A DNA stretch of 64,000 nucleotides from Firmicutes bacterium UBA5010 (lineage in GTDB: Bacteria > Bacillota > Clostridia > Tissierellales > Sedimentibacteraceae). Shown here piece after piece: positions 8,613 through 15,415 of the stretch (within the stretch, counting starts at the first letter, position 1; every line of letters begins with the position of its first letter). The notes beneath the pieces were generated by a model. That model had not been told where the DNA came from and made no database searches. It saw only the letters and a list, made by a program, of their open reading frames with translations. Where the stretch lies: NCBI GenBank assembly GCA_002396645.1, contig DGYI01000015.1:1-64000 (forward strand). Reading direction: 5' to 3'. The position numbers and the translations under genes were made by a program.

Positions 8613-10949
8613 ATGAGTGAATTAAAAATAATACTGGAGGGCTTAGATTGTGCTCATTGCGCATCTAAGATTGAAGCACAAGTTAAAAAATCAGAAAACA
8701 TAAGTGAAGCTTCATTAAATTTTATAAGTAAAACACTGACTATAGAACACAGCAGTGATGATAAACAAATTTTTGAAACTGTTAAAAAAATAGTTCATAA
8801 ACTGGAGCCTGATGTTAAGGTTTTTATGGATGAGGAAGATGAGCATGAGCACGATGATATCGACGAGCACAGTCACTCGCATGAAAGCCTGGTATGCAAT
8901 TGCGGTCATGAGCATGAACACGAGCATGAGAATGTTCATGTTGAACATACTCACAGCCATTCTGCTTGCTGCTGCGGAGAAAATCACTCTCATGACGAAG
9001 ATTACTGCGACGATGAGCATAATCATAGTGAAAAAAGTGAATCAAGCTCACAAAGAAATTCATCTAAAAAACAAGACCATGGACACAGCCATGAGCATAA
9101 CAGTGAAAAGAAAACATTAATCAGATTGCTCATATCAGCTCTTCTGTTTATACCTGCCGTGATATTTGAATCTAAAGAGACACTGACCATGATATTATCA
9201 TTGGCAGCATATATAATCGTAGGCTATGACATAGTTCTGAGAGCGGTAAAAAACATTCTGAACGGTCAGGTATTTGACGAGAATTTTTTAATGGCAGTAG
9301 CTTCAATCGGAGCAATTATCATAGGTGAATATCCGGAAGCCGCAGGGGTTATGTTGTTTTATCAAACAGGGGAATATTTCCAAAGCCTTGCTGTCAATAA
9401 GTCAAGGAAGCAAATAAAAAGCTTGCTTAACATAAAGCCCGAATTTGCTAATCTAAAAACAAACAGCGGAATATCGAAGGTTAAACCTGAAGCTGTAAGG
9501 ATAAATGATATAATTATTGTTAAGCCGGGCGAAAAGATACCTCTTGACGGTATAGTGACCGAGGGAACGTCTACTGTTGATACTTCAGCCCTTACAGGTG
9601 AATCAATGCCTGCGGATAAAATTATCGGCAGTGATGTATTGAGCGGCTCTATAAATCTAACAGGAGTTTTAACTGTCAAAGTAACTAAAACTTTCAAGGA
9701 ATCAACTGTTTCTAAAATTTTGTACTTGGTTGAAAAGGCTTCAAATAAAAAATCCGAAACAGAAAACTTTATAACTAAATTTGCAAAATATTATACACCG
9801 GCAGTGGTTGCGTTAGCTGCTTTAATCGCTGTGTTGCCTCCTTTAATATTGAATCAGTCATTTTACGATTGGCTGTATAAGGGACTTATCTTCTTGGTTG
9901 TTTCCTGTCCTTGCGCTTTAGTATTGTCTATACCTTTGACATATTTCAGCGGACTGGGTGCCGCTTCGAAATACGGTATATTGATAAAGGGCGGAAATTA
10001 TTTAGAAGCCTTGTCAAATTCAGAGATAGCTGTATTTGATAAAACGGGAACCTTAACAGAGGGAAAATTTGAAGTTGCCGAGATAAAGACCTTTGGTGAT
10101 ATCTCTGAAAACGAGCTTTTAAGAGTCTCTGCACACGGAGAGTATTACTCAAATCACCCTATAGCTATATCTGTTAAGAATAAATATAATAATCAAATAA
10201 ACGAAGATTTAATAAAAGACTATGAAGAACTTGCGGGATTCGGAATAAAGGCTAAGGTAGAGGGCAAAGTTGTTTTGCTCGGCAATGAAAAGCTTATGTC
10301 TAAGGAAAATATAAACTTTGAAAAAGCCTCAGATAAACCGGGTACGGTGTTATATATTTCTGTAGACGGCAAATTTGCAGGATATATAGTTATAAGCGAT
10401 AGGATAAAAGCTAATACCGAAAGTCTTGTGAGAAAATTAAAATCTATAGGTATCAAAAAGGTTATAATGCTTACCGGAGATAACAAAATTACGGCAAACT
10501 ACGTTAAGGATAAGCTAGGATTGGATGAAGTTTACAGTGAACTTCTTCCTACCGATAAGGTTGAAAAAGTCGAAGAGCTGTTTAAAACTAAAAATGAAAA
10601 ATCTAAGCTTCTGTTTGTCGGAGATGGTATGAATGATGCACCTGTTCTTATGAGAGCAGATATAGGCTTCGCAATGGGGGGAATAGGTTCGGATGCTGCA
10701 ATTGAATCAGCGGATGTTGTTATAATGAACGATGAGCCTGTTAAGGTATATGAAAGTATAGAAATAGCTAAAAAGACTAAAGCAATAGTATGGCAAAACA
10801 TAATATTTAGCTTAGGTGTCAAGTTCTTAGTAATGATACTGACTGTATACGGTAATGTTTCAATGCCTTTAGCAGTATTTGCCGATGTAGGAGTTGCAAT
10901 CGTGGCAGTATTAAACGCATCAAGAATTTTAAGGATAAAACTTAAATAA
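8613..10949 (+). CDS. zntA: Heavy-metal P1B-type ATPase (Zn/Cd/Pb efflux)
   Basis: 778 residues. An N-terminal HMA domain has CAHC (Cys13, Cys16). It is followed by a long His/Asp/Glu-rich linker (about 78-165) that should bind metal. Transmembrane helices then lead to the CPC motif (Cys432-Cys434), the phosphorylation site DKTGTLTEG (Asp476), and the hinge GDGMNDAPVL. The CPC motif and HMA domain indicate soft-metal export, and the partner ArsR-type regulator supports zinc/cadmium/lead. Length fits CadA/ZntA. It is co-transcribed with the repressor and ends at a strong terminator. Confidence 0.92.
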   Translation: MSELKIILEGLDCAHCASKIEAQVKKSENISEASLNFISKTLTIEHSSDDKQIFETVKKIVHKLEPDVKVFMDEEDEHEHDDIDEHSHSHESLVCNCGHEHEHEHENVHVEHTHSHSACCCGENHSHDEDYCDDEHNHSEKSESSSQRNSSKKQDHGHSHEHNSEKKTLIRLLISALLFIPAVIFESKETLTMILSLAAYIIVGYDIVLRAVKNILNGQVFDENFLMAVASIGAIIIGEYPEAAGVMLFYQTGEYFQSLAVNKSRKQIKSLLNIKPEFANLKTNSGISKVKPEAVRINDIIIVKPGEKIPLDGIVTEGTSTVDTSALTGESMPADKIIGSDVLSGSINLTGVLTVKVTKTFKESTVSKILYLVEKASNKKSETENFITKFAKYYTPAVVALAALIAVLPPLILNQSFYDWLYKGLIFLVVSCPCALVLSIPLTYFSGLGAASKYGILIKGGNYLEALSNSEIAVFDKTGTLTEGKFEVAEIKTFGDISENELLRVSAHGEYYSNHPIAISVKNKYNNQINEDLIKDYEELAGFGIKAKVEGKVVLLGNEKLMSKENINFEKASDKPGTVLYISVDGKFAGYIVISDRIKANTESLVRKLKSIGIKKVIMLTGDNKITANYVKDKLGLDEVYSELLPTDKVEKVEELFKTKNEKSKLLFVGDGMNDAPVLMRADIGFAMGGIGSDAAIESADVVIMNDEPVKVYESIEIAKKTKAIVWQNIIFSLGVKFLVMILTVYGNVSMPLAVFADVGVAIVAVLNASRILRIKLK

Positions 10950-10963
10950 TTAAAATAAAAAAC

Positions 10964-10998
10964 AATCCCTGCATGCCTCATATGCAGGGATTATTTTT
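10964..10998 (+). terminator. Rho-independent terminator of the metal-efflux operon
   Basis: AATCCCTGCAT pairs with ATGCAGGGATT across a short loop and is followed by ATTTTTC, 15 bases after the ATPase stop codon. Confidence 0.85.
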
Positions 10999-11208
10999 CA
11001 ATTTTGGAAGGATACTTAAAAAAGTATTATCGTTATAAATATATTATGGTCATTGAATAGCTAAAATATACATGTATTACAATAAAATAAATTACTTGTA
11101 TTTAAAAATCTTTTGACTTATTATATTTATAATGTTAAAAATCTTATTTTTGTAATTTTTTTACATATAAAGCAATTTATACGAAAGGGTTGAAGGAAAG
11201 GTAAAGTT

Positions 11209-11949
11209 ATGATAATAAAGCAAATAAGGGATATAAGTCTTATAGATATAGATGAGAACAGATATTTAGGTGTCTCATGTGATTCATGCGGAGGAATCGG
11301 CGAAAAAGAGCATGACATGGTAAAAGCACCGACAATAATAGTCGGAGAGCAAACAGCAAAGGTTGTTTTGGCAGAACTTCTGAGTATGGGATTTGAGCCT
11401 CTGATACTATCCGATGGTTTGGCAGTAGAGATGAATGATACAGGGAAAAAAATAATAGAAGGTTTTACTAATACGGTTAATTTATTAAAGCACAGCAAGG
11501 TACATTTAACAGGAAGCACCGAAGAAAATATGATAACCGTTCAAACATCAATAGGAACAACCGGGATAGGTATTGTCTCAAAAGATAAATTAAAGTATAA
11601 AAAAACTTCTGCCGATGATTTATGTGTGGCAATCGGTCTTCCTCTGGTAGGATATGATGTTTTAAAAAATCCCGATAAAATAATGTCTATAGAGGATTTT
11701 GAAATAATCAGTATGCTTGACTATATCAATGAAATTATACCTGTAGGCTCAAAGGGAGCTGATTACGAGATAAATGAGCTTTGTTCGTGCAATAATTTGA
11801 GTATTAAATATATGAATGATATCGAATATGACTTGTATCATTCGGGAGGTCCTTCTTGCAGCTGTATTTTAAGTATAAGCGAAAATGATTTGCCGTTATT
11901 GAAAGCTTTGATTGATAAGCCTATTGAAGTTTTAGGTATATTTGTATAG
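11209..11949 (+). CDS. AIR-synthase-related protein, CblS (alpha-ribazole kinase)/ThiL-like
   Basis: 246 residues, starting at an ATG after GAAAGG. The segment RYLGVSCDSCGGIGEKEHD (residues 18-36) and the later VKAPTIIVGEQTAKVVLAEL match AIR-synthase/HypE/ThiL-type ATP-binding proteins. The best fit from memory is the clostridial and Geobacillus CblS group, which phosphorylates alpha-ribazole for cobamide salvage. Only about the first half aligns well; the C-terminal half has an unusual CSC...CSC cysteine pattern. No cobalamin riboswitch or cbl genes are adjacent, so the substrate is inferred only. Confidence 0.55.
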   Translation: MIIKQIRDISLIDIDENRYLGVSCDSCGGIGEKEHDMVKAPTIIVGEQTAKVVLAELLSMGFEPLILSDGLAVEMNDTGKKIIEGFTNTVNLLKHSKVHLTGSTEENMITVQTSIGTTGIGIVSKDKLKYKKTSADDLCVAIGLPLVGYDVLKNPDKIMSIEDFEIISMLDYINEIIPVGSKGADYEINELCSCNNLSIKYMNDIEYDLYHSGGPSCSCILSISENDLPLLKALIDKPIEVLGIFV

Positions 11950-12009
11950 GATAACATAATTATTTGAGCTTATCATTAAGTTTGTAAGAGTGTCTCCAAC
12001 ACAATATAG

Positions 12010-12039
12010 AAAAGCAGCTAACAAGATATAGCTGCTTTT
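12010..12039. terminator. Bidirectional terminator between convergent genes
   Basis: AAAAGCAGCTA (12010-12020) pairs with TAGCTGCTTTT (12029-12039), with A and T runs outside. It serves the CblS-like gene (+) and the YqxD-family gene (-). Confidence 0.85.
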
Positions 12040-12055
12040 TCGTATTCTCTATGCT

Positions 12056-12490
12056 TTATGAGGTTATAATTTTTATAAGTATTTTTTCAAATTTTTTGTC
12101 CTGTTCTTTTGTCCTTTTTGAGGGGCCTTTTGTTCTCGAACCCATTTTTCTGACTTTTTGACCTATATACCTTGATTGCAGCAGAGTATCTATATTATAG
12201 GCATCTATTTCGAATCCTGCGGTATGTACCACACCTTTTGCTTTCGGCAGTACAAGGCTTGCAAGTCCGTAGTCCTGAGTAACTAAAATGTCATTATTTT
12301 GAAAAATCTGTACTATTTTAAAATCCACCGCATCTTTACCCTTTTCTACTACAATCACCTCATAATCACTAATTAAAAAATGATCCATATCGACAACTAT
12401 TTTCAAATCTATGCCATATTTTTTAGCTGTTTTTTCACAAATTTTTGTGACGCTTTGCGGACATGCATCACCATCTATTATTATTCTCAT
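12056..12490 (-). CDS. YaiI/YqxD family protein (DUF188)
   Basis: 144 residues, typical family length. The N-terminus MRIIIDGDACPQS is the family signature, and TQDYGLASLVLPKAKGVVH and the basic tail RTKGPSKRTKEQD are also typical. The fold is PIN-like, with acidic residues that could bind a metal, but no activity is established for the family. The ribosome binding site (AGAGGGC) is weak. No partner gene is adjacent: it is convergent with the CblS-like gene, and the repeat region lies upstream. Confidence 0.9.
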   Translation of the reverse strand: MRIIIDGDACPQSVTKICEKTAKKYGIDLKIVVDMDHFLISDYEVIVVEKGKDAVDFKIVQIFQNNDILVTQDYGLASLVLPKAKGVVHTAGFEIDAYNIDTLLQSRYIGQKVRKMGSRTKGPSKRTKEQDKKFEKILIKIITS

Positions 12491-12660
12491 AACTATGCCC
12501 TCTTACTTTATTATTTATGGTTTTTACGGTTATTACTATCTAAGTATTTATTTTTTGATATTTTAATAGTAAGTTTCCATTTATATTACATTTTATGAGC
12601 TTCTCTGTCAATAGTGCTTAAAATAATCAGAGATTATTTTAGCACAGGTTAAATTTAATC

Positions 12661-12898
12661 AAAAAATTAAAACCTTTAACTATAATTAGTTAAAGGTTTT
12701 AATTCCTGCTATTTCTAACTACGAATACAAACTCCGCTCAAATATTCCCCCCCAATAACCTAATTTCTATATTCTTCGCTTTGTTTGTTCGTTATTGTTT
12801 GTAGTATACATTATCTTTTTATAAAACACCATATTCTTTTCGGAAAATAAAACTTTTCCAAAAATGGCATGGTGTTTTTGTTTCTTCCATGTTATACT
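12661..12898. repeat. Copy 1 of a triplicated intergenic regulatory unit
   Basis: From left to right the unit holds a terminator-like hairpin for - strand transcription (AAAACCTTTAACT 12669-12681 / AGTTAAAGGTTTT 12688-12700), a conserved stretch reading GGGGGGGAATATTTGAGCGG on the - strand, a -10-like hexamer facing left (TATACT at 12808-12803), a 46-bp palindrome (12828-12873), and a -10-like hexamer facing right (TATACT 12893-12898). A tiny - strand frame starts at TTG 12741 (MSGVCIRS, stop at 12715). The same order recurs at 13316 and 13685. No gene follows the rightward promoter here. Confidence 0.8.
12828..12873. promoter_or_regulatory. 46-bp palindrome, candidate regulator site 1
   Basis: Left arm ACCATATTCTTTTCGGAAAA, six-base centre, right arm TTTTCCAAAAATGGCATGGT. 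The outer ACCAT/ATGGT blocks and the inner TTTTCGGAAAA-type blocks pair, but the four bases between them do not. That favours a protein-binding DNA dyad over an RNA hairpin, although the T-run that follows would also allow termination. -10-like hexamers lie exactly 19 bases from each edge. Confidence 0.6.
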
Positions 12899-13051
12899 TA
12901 ATGTTTATTAAATTGTTTTATTAAAAAATTACTTAGAGAAGAAGATTTAGTTTATGTGTTTTTCAATTTATATTTAAGTGAATATATACTTAACTTTTCT
13001 CTCATTGTAAAAAATCAGAATTTATCTACAGTTGAAAAGGGTGCTGCTTTG

Positions 13052-13174
13052 TTATTCTCGGGGCAATACTTTAAATGATTTTAATTTGATAAGTGGAGTT
13101 TTTTTATATATATTACCACAACCAATAATTAGCAACAATACTACAATTAATGAGAAAACTATCCACTTTTTCAT
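13052..13174 (-). CDS. 40-residue lipoprotein-like mini-protein
   Basis: The product has a lysine start (MKKW), a hydrophobic run of about 14 residues, and a lipobox-like LLLIIGCGN with Cys19, then a basic tail (KKTPLIKLKSFKVLPRE). Its ATG overlaps the TGA of the preceding 36-residue frame (ATGA), so it would be translated by coupling. Short lipoprotein signal peptides give rise to sex pheromones in enterococci, and a regulator of that superfamily lies about 1 kb away. A role in signalling is therefore possible but only inferred. No homologue is recognised. Confidence 0.5.
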   Translation of the reverse strand: MKKWIVFSLIVVLLLIIGCGNIYKKTPLIKLKSFKVLPRE

Positions 13175-13281
13175 TTGAGATATAAAGTGCAATCAATATA
13201 TTGCTTATCTACGAATACTCCCTTTGATTCCCAGACATCGACCATTATTACGGTATAGGTAGCCGCTTTATTTGTTTGCAT
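13171..13281 (-). CDS. 36-residue mini-protein of unknown function
   Basis: An ATG at 13281 lies 6 bases after a perfect AGGAGG, which is the main support for a real gene. The product starts MQTNKAATYTVIMVDVWES and continues to a stop at 13171; it has no signal peptide or membrane helix and one cysteine. It overlaps the lipoprotein-like frame by ATGA. Only about 35 bases separate it from the terminator-like hairpin of repeat copy 2, so expression probably needs read-through from the leftward promoter of that copy. Confidence 0.5.
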   Translation of the reverse strand: MQTNKAATYTVIMVDVWESKGVFVDKQYIDCTLYLK

Positions 13282-13315
13282 ATAGCTTCCTCCTAAGTTA
13301 TACTTTATTAAATAA

Positions 13316-13552
13316 AATTAAACCTTTTAACTATAATCAGTTAAAAGATTTAATTCCTGTGCTTTCTTCATAATTATGAACACAAACTCCGCTCAAATAT
13401 TTCCCCCCGACAACCTAATTTCTATATTCTTCACTTTATTTGTCCATTATTTTTGTAGTATATATTATCTTTATATAAAAAACCATACCATTTTCGGAAA
13501 ATAAAATTTTTCCGAAAACGACATGGTCTTTTTGTTTTTGGAATGATATACT
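13316..13552. repeat. Copy 2 of the triplicated intergenic regulatory unit
   Basis: Same order as copy 1: hairpin AATTAAACCTTTTAACT/AGTTAAAAGATTTAATT (13316-13355), conserved - strand GGGGGGAAATATTTGAGCGG, leftward TATACT (13462-13457), palindrome (13482-13527) and rightward TATACT (13547-13552). The tiny - strand frame starting at TTG 13396 is longer here (MSGVCVHNYEESTGIKSFN, stop at 13337) because a stop codon is missing. On the - strand the unit lies directly upstream of the two overlapping mini-protein genes. It is closer in sequence to copy 1 than to copy 3. Confidence 0.8.
13482..13527. promoter_or_regulatory. 46-bp palindrome, candidate regulator site 2
   Basis: Left arm ACCATACCATTTTCGGAAAA, centre TAAAAT, right arm TTTTCCGAAAACGACATGGT. 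Outer 5-bp and inner 11-bp blocks pair exactly; the 4-base spacers differ. -10-like hexamers lie 19 bases outside each edge (TATACT on both strands). Confidence 0.6.
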
Positions 13553-13684
13553 CAATAGTCATAATAAGTATTAAATAATTTTATTGTAAAAAAATATATC
13601 TAGCCATTGTTCTTTTTTATGGATAAATCAAAATTGAAAAAATTGACGGAATTTGTCTATTTTTATCGCATATTGGGCAAAAAA

Positions 13685-13926
13685 ATTAAACCCTTTAACA
13701 GATTATTATTAAAAGGTTTAATCCCTGTTGATTCTTTTTTTAATTACGAATACAAAATCCGCTCAAAATATTCCCCCCAATAGCCTATTTTCCAATATTT
13801 TTCGCTTCATTTGTCTGATATCACGAATATATTATACACTATTATTACATAAAGTACCATAGCGTTTTTGGAAAATTTTTATTTTCCAAAAACGCTATGG
13901 TATTTTTTATCGTAATATAATATATT
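13685..13926. repeat. Copy 3 of the triplicated intergenic regulatory unit
   Basis: Same order as copies 1 and 2: hairpin ATTAAACCCTTTAA/TTAAAAGGTTTAAT (13685-13722), conserved - strand GGGGGGAATATTTTGAGCGG, leftward TATAAT (13836-13831), palindrome (13856-13901) and rightward TATATT (13921-13926), with a TATAAT overlapping it at 13916. The tiny - strand frame starts at TTG 13766 (MSGFCIRN, stop at 13740). The rightward promoter faces the two tandem signal-peptide genes, so this copy looks fully functional. Confidence 0.8.
13856..13901. promoter_or_regulatory. 46-bp perfect palindrome, candidate regulator site 3
   Basis: Left arm ACCATAGCGTTTTTGGAAAA, centre TTTTTA, right arm TTTTCCAAAAACGCTATGGT: all 20 bp of each arm match. 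It lies between divergent -10 boxes, each 19 bases from its edge, with no good -35 box on either side. That is typical of an activator-dependent promoter. Confidence 0.65.
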
Positions 13927-13964
13927 TACTGTAATTAAACTATTTATATTGGAGGATAAATATA

Positions 13965-14102
13965 ATGATGAAGGTTTTTAAAAATTTGACAGTGTTTATT
14001 TCGATTTTTATTTTAGCTGTTACAACAATTACTGCACCATTAGCTGATCCTACTTTGATTACACCAATGTGTGATTTGCCACCTGAAAAAGTTCATCAAT
14101 GA
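13965..14102 (+). CDS. Small secreted peptide precursor A (candidate signalling pro-peptide)
   Basis: 45 residues. GGAGG (13951-13955) lies 9 bases before the first of two ATG codons. The product has a short charged start (MMKVFKNL), a hydrophobic core (TVFISIFILAVTTITA) and a hydrophilic tail DPTLITPMCDLPPEKVHQ, the pattern of Sec-exported pheromone precursors (Phr, PapR, NprX-like). It is followed after 46 bases by a near-duplicate gene. The convergent gene downstream encodes an HTH-TPR regulator of the family that senses such peptides. Palindrome 3 and its rightward promoter lie just upstream. The identity of the mature peptide is unknown. Confidence 0.7.
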   Translation: MMKVFKNLTVFISIFILAVTTITAPLADPTLITPMCDLPPEKVHQ

Positions 14103-14148
14103 CAATTTAGAAATATATACTTAAATTATTTTTATAAAATGGAGGATA

Positions 14149-14286
14149 ATGATGAAAATTTTAAAAAATTTGACAGTATTTGTTTGCATAATTCTTTTAT
14201 CTGTTACAACGATTACTGCACCATTAGCTGATCCTGCTTTGATTACACCAATGTGTGATTTGCCACCTGTAAAAGTTCATCAATAA
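14149..14286 (+). CDS. Small secreted peptide precursor B (paralogue of A)
   Basis: 45 residues from the first ATG; the second ATG at 14152 fits the GGAGG (14141-14145) spacing better. It differs from precursor A mainly in the hydrophobic core (TVFVCIILLSVTTITA) and at two tail positions (DPALITPMCDLPPVKVHQ). The tail is therefore more conserved than the leader in function-bearing positions, as expected if the C-terminal peptide is the active part. The 3' end is followed by repeated TTCATCAAT units, a sign of recent duplication. It is co-directional with A, and no terminator is seen between them. Confidence 0.7.
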   Translation: MMKILKNLTVFVCIILLSVTTITAPLADPALITPMCDLPPVKVHQ

Positions 14287-14327
14287 AAAATTACATAAAT
14301 AAAGTTCATCAATTCATCAATAATGAG

Positions 14328-15257
14328 TTAGAAGTAAAATGTTTCCTTTAACAGATGACAGTTGCTCAGTCCAAATTCTTTAATCTTTTGTGCTGTAGCG
14401 CTGTCATTCATTGTTGTCAGGACATAATAAGCTTGTAACAAAGTTCTAGCCAATTCGTGCTCATTTTCAATATTTCCTCTTTTAACCATACACCAAGCTT
14501 TATTGTACAATAGCTTTCCTAATAATTTAGAGCGTCCGCTTTCACTTGACAACTTTACTCCTAAATCACAGATTTCGATACATTCAGCATATCTTCCCTC
14601 TAAACCTAACCACTTCGATAAATTATATAATAATAAAGGATATGTTCTCATTATCTCTTCTGAATTAATATATCTGGTATCTATATATTCTTTTAATTCA
14701 TAAAATAAATTAATGGCTTTTCTGTAATTATTAATGTTTCCATAGGCATTAGCAATATTGTTAATTATGGTTATATCATCAAAGGTCAATAAGCAATTAC
14801 ATAGTTTGGCATGACCGTACTCAGAAACAGTCATTCTTAGAGCAGTTTCCAATCTCTTAATCTCAGCTTCAGTTTTAATTTCAACGCTGCCAATTAACAC
14901 TTCCATATATTCTATAAACTGCATTGTCAAGGTATCATTATTTTGAACAATCTTTTTTAGCCCTTCCAATAAAGTTCTCGCATTTTCCGAACTACCACAC
15001 ATAACTGCCTGTCTGATATAGAATTTTTTCTCGTGAATTTCAAAATCATTGTCTCCTATATAGACATCGTACATTTCACCGCTTTGACCCATTCTTTGCA
15101 TAAGCGCATCAAAATTTGCCTTGCTCGGTACACGTTCCCCATTTTCAATACGTGAAAGAGTTGAAACAGAGCATATACCGTTTGCGAGTTCTTCTTGACT
15201 TATCCCTAATAAATTACGTTGTTTTCTAATCACTTCTCCTATTGAAAATATTGACAT
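14328..15257 (-). CDS. RRNPP-type (Rgg/PlcR/PrgX-like) HTH-TPR regulator
   Basis: 309 residues from the ATG at 15257, which lies 5 bases after CGGAGG. An XRE-type helix-turn-helix occupies about residues 6-62 (IGEVIRKQRNLLGISQEELA; STLSRIENGERVPS). The remaining 245 residues are helical repeats of TPR type (NNIANAYGNINNYRKAINLF; LLYNKAWCMVKRGNIENE), the peptide-binding part in this superfamily. The length fits PlcR/Rgg-like proteins. It is convergent with two secreted-peptide genes 42 bases away. The simplest model is that it binds the re-imported peptide and acts at the three 46-bp palindromes. The peptide-regulator pairing is inferred. Confidence 0.8.
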   Translation of the reverse strand: MSIFSIGEVIRKQRNLLGISQEELANGICSVSTLSRIENGERVPSKANFDALMQRMGQSGEMYDVYIGDNDFEIHEKKFYIRQAVMCGSSENARTLLEGLKKIVQNNDTLTMQFIEYMEVLIGSVEIKTEAEIKRLETALRMTVSEYGHAKLCNCLLTFDDITIINNIANAYGNINNYRKAINLFYELKEYIDTRYINSEEIMRTYPLLLYNLSKWLGLEGRYAECIEICDLGVKLSSESGRSKLLGKLLYNKAWCMVKRGNIENEHELARTLLQAYYVLTTMNDSATAQKIKEFGLSNCHLLKETFYF

Positions 15258-15370
15258 TTTTACCTCCGAATTTCTTATACTGATTAAATTATAACAAATT
15301 TGAACAGTTTTTAAAATCTTTATTTTTACATATTTATTATTTTTTTGCATATATACTGCTTTGTAAATAA

Positions 15371-15402
15371 AAGCCACAAAGATAATTACTCTTTGTGGCT
15401 TA
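15371..15402 (-). terminator. Terminator of the arc operon
   Basis: AAGCCACAAAGAT and CTTTGTGGCTT form a strong stem, followed on the - strand by TTTATTT. It lies 14 bases downstream of the arcC stop. Confidence 0.85.
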
Positions 15403-15415
15403 TTTTAATTTGGGC

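Noticed and set aside
8715..9120. Several overlapping open frames on both strands inside the metal ATPase gene
   Set aside because: They are created by the repetitive His/Asp/Glu codons of the linker; none has a ribosome binding site and the P-type ATPase frame is clearly the real one.
12669..13722. The three repeats as a MITE or insertion sequence
   Set aside because: No transposase, no terminal inverted repeats bounding the whole unit and no target duplications; the fixed 46-bp and 19-bp spacings fit regulation better.
13619..13783. 54-codon + strand frame running into repeat copy 3
   Set aside because: No ribosome binding site, and it reads straight through a terminator-like hairpin and the conserved - strand element.
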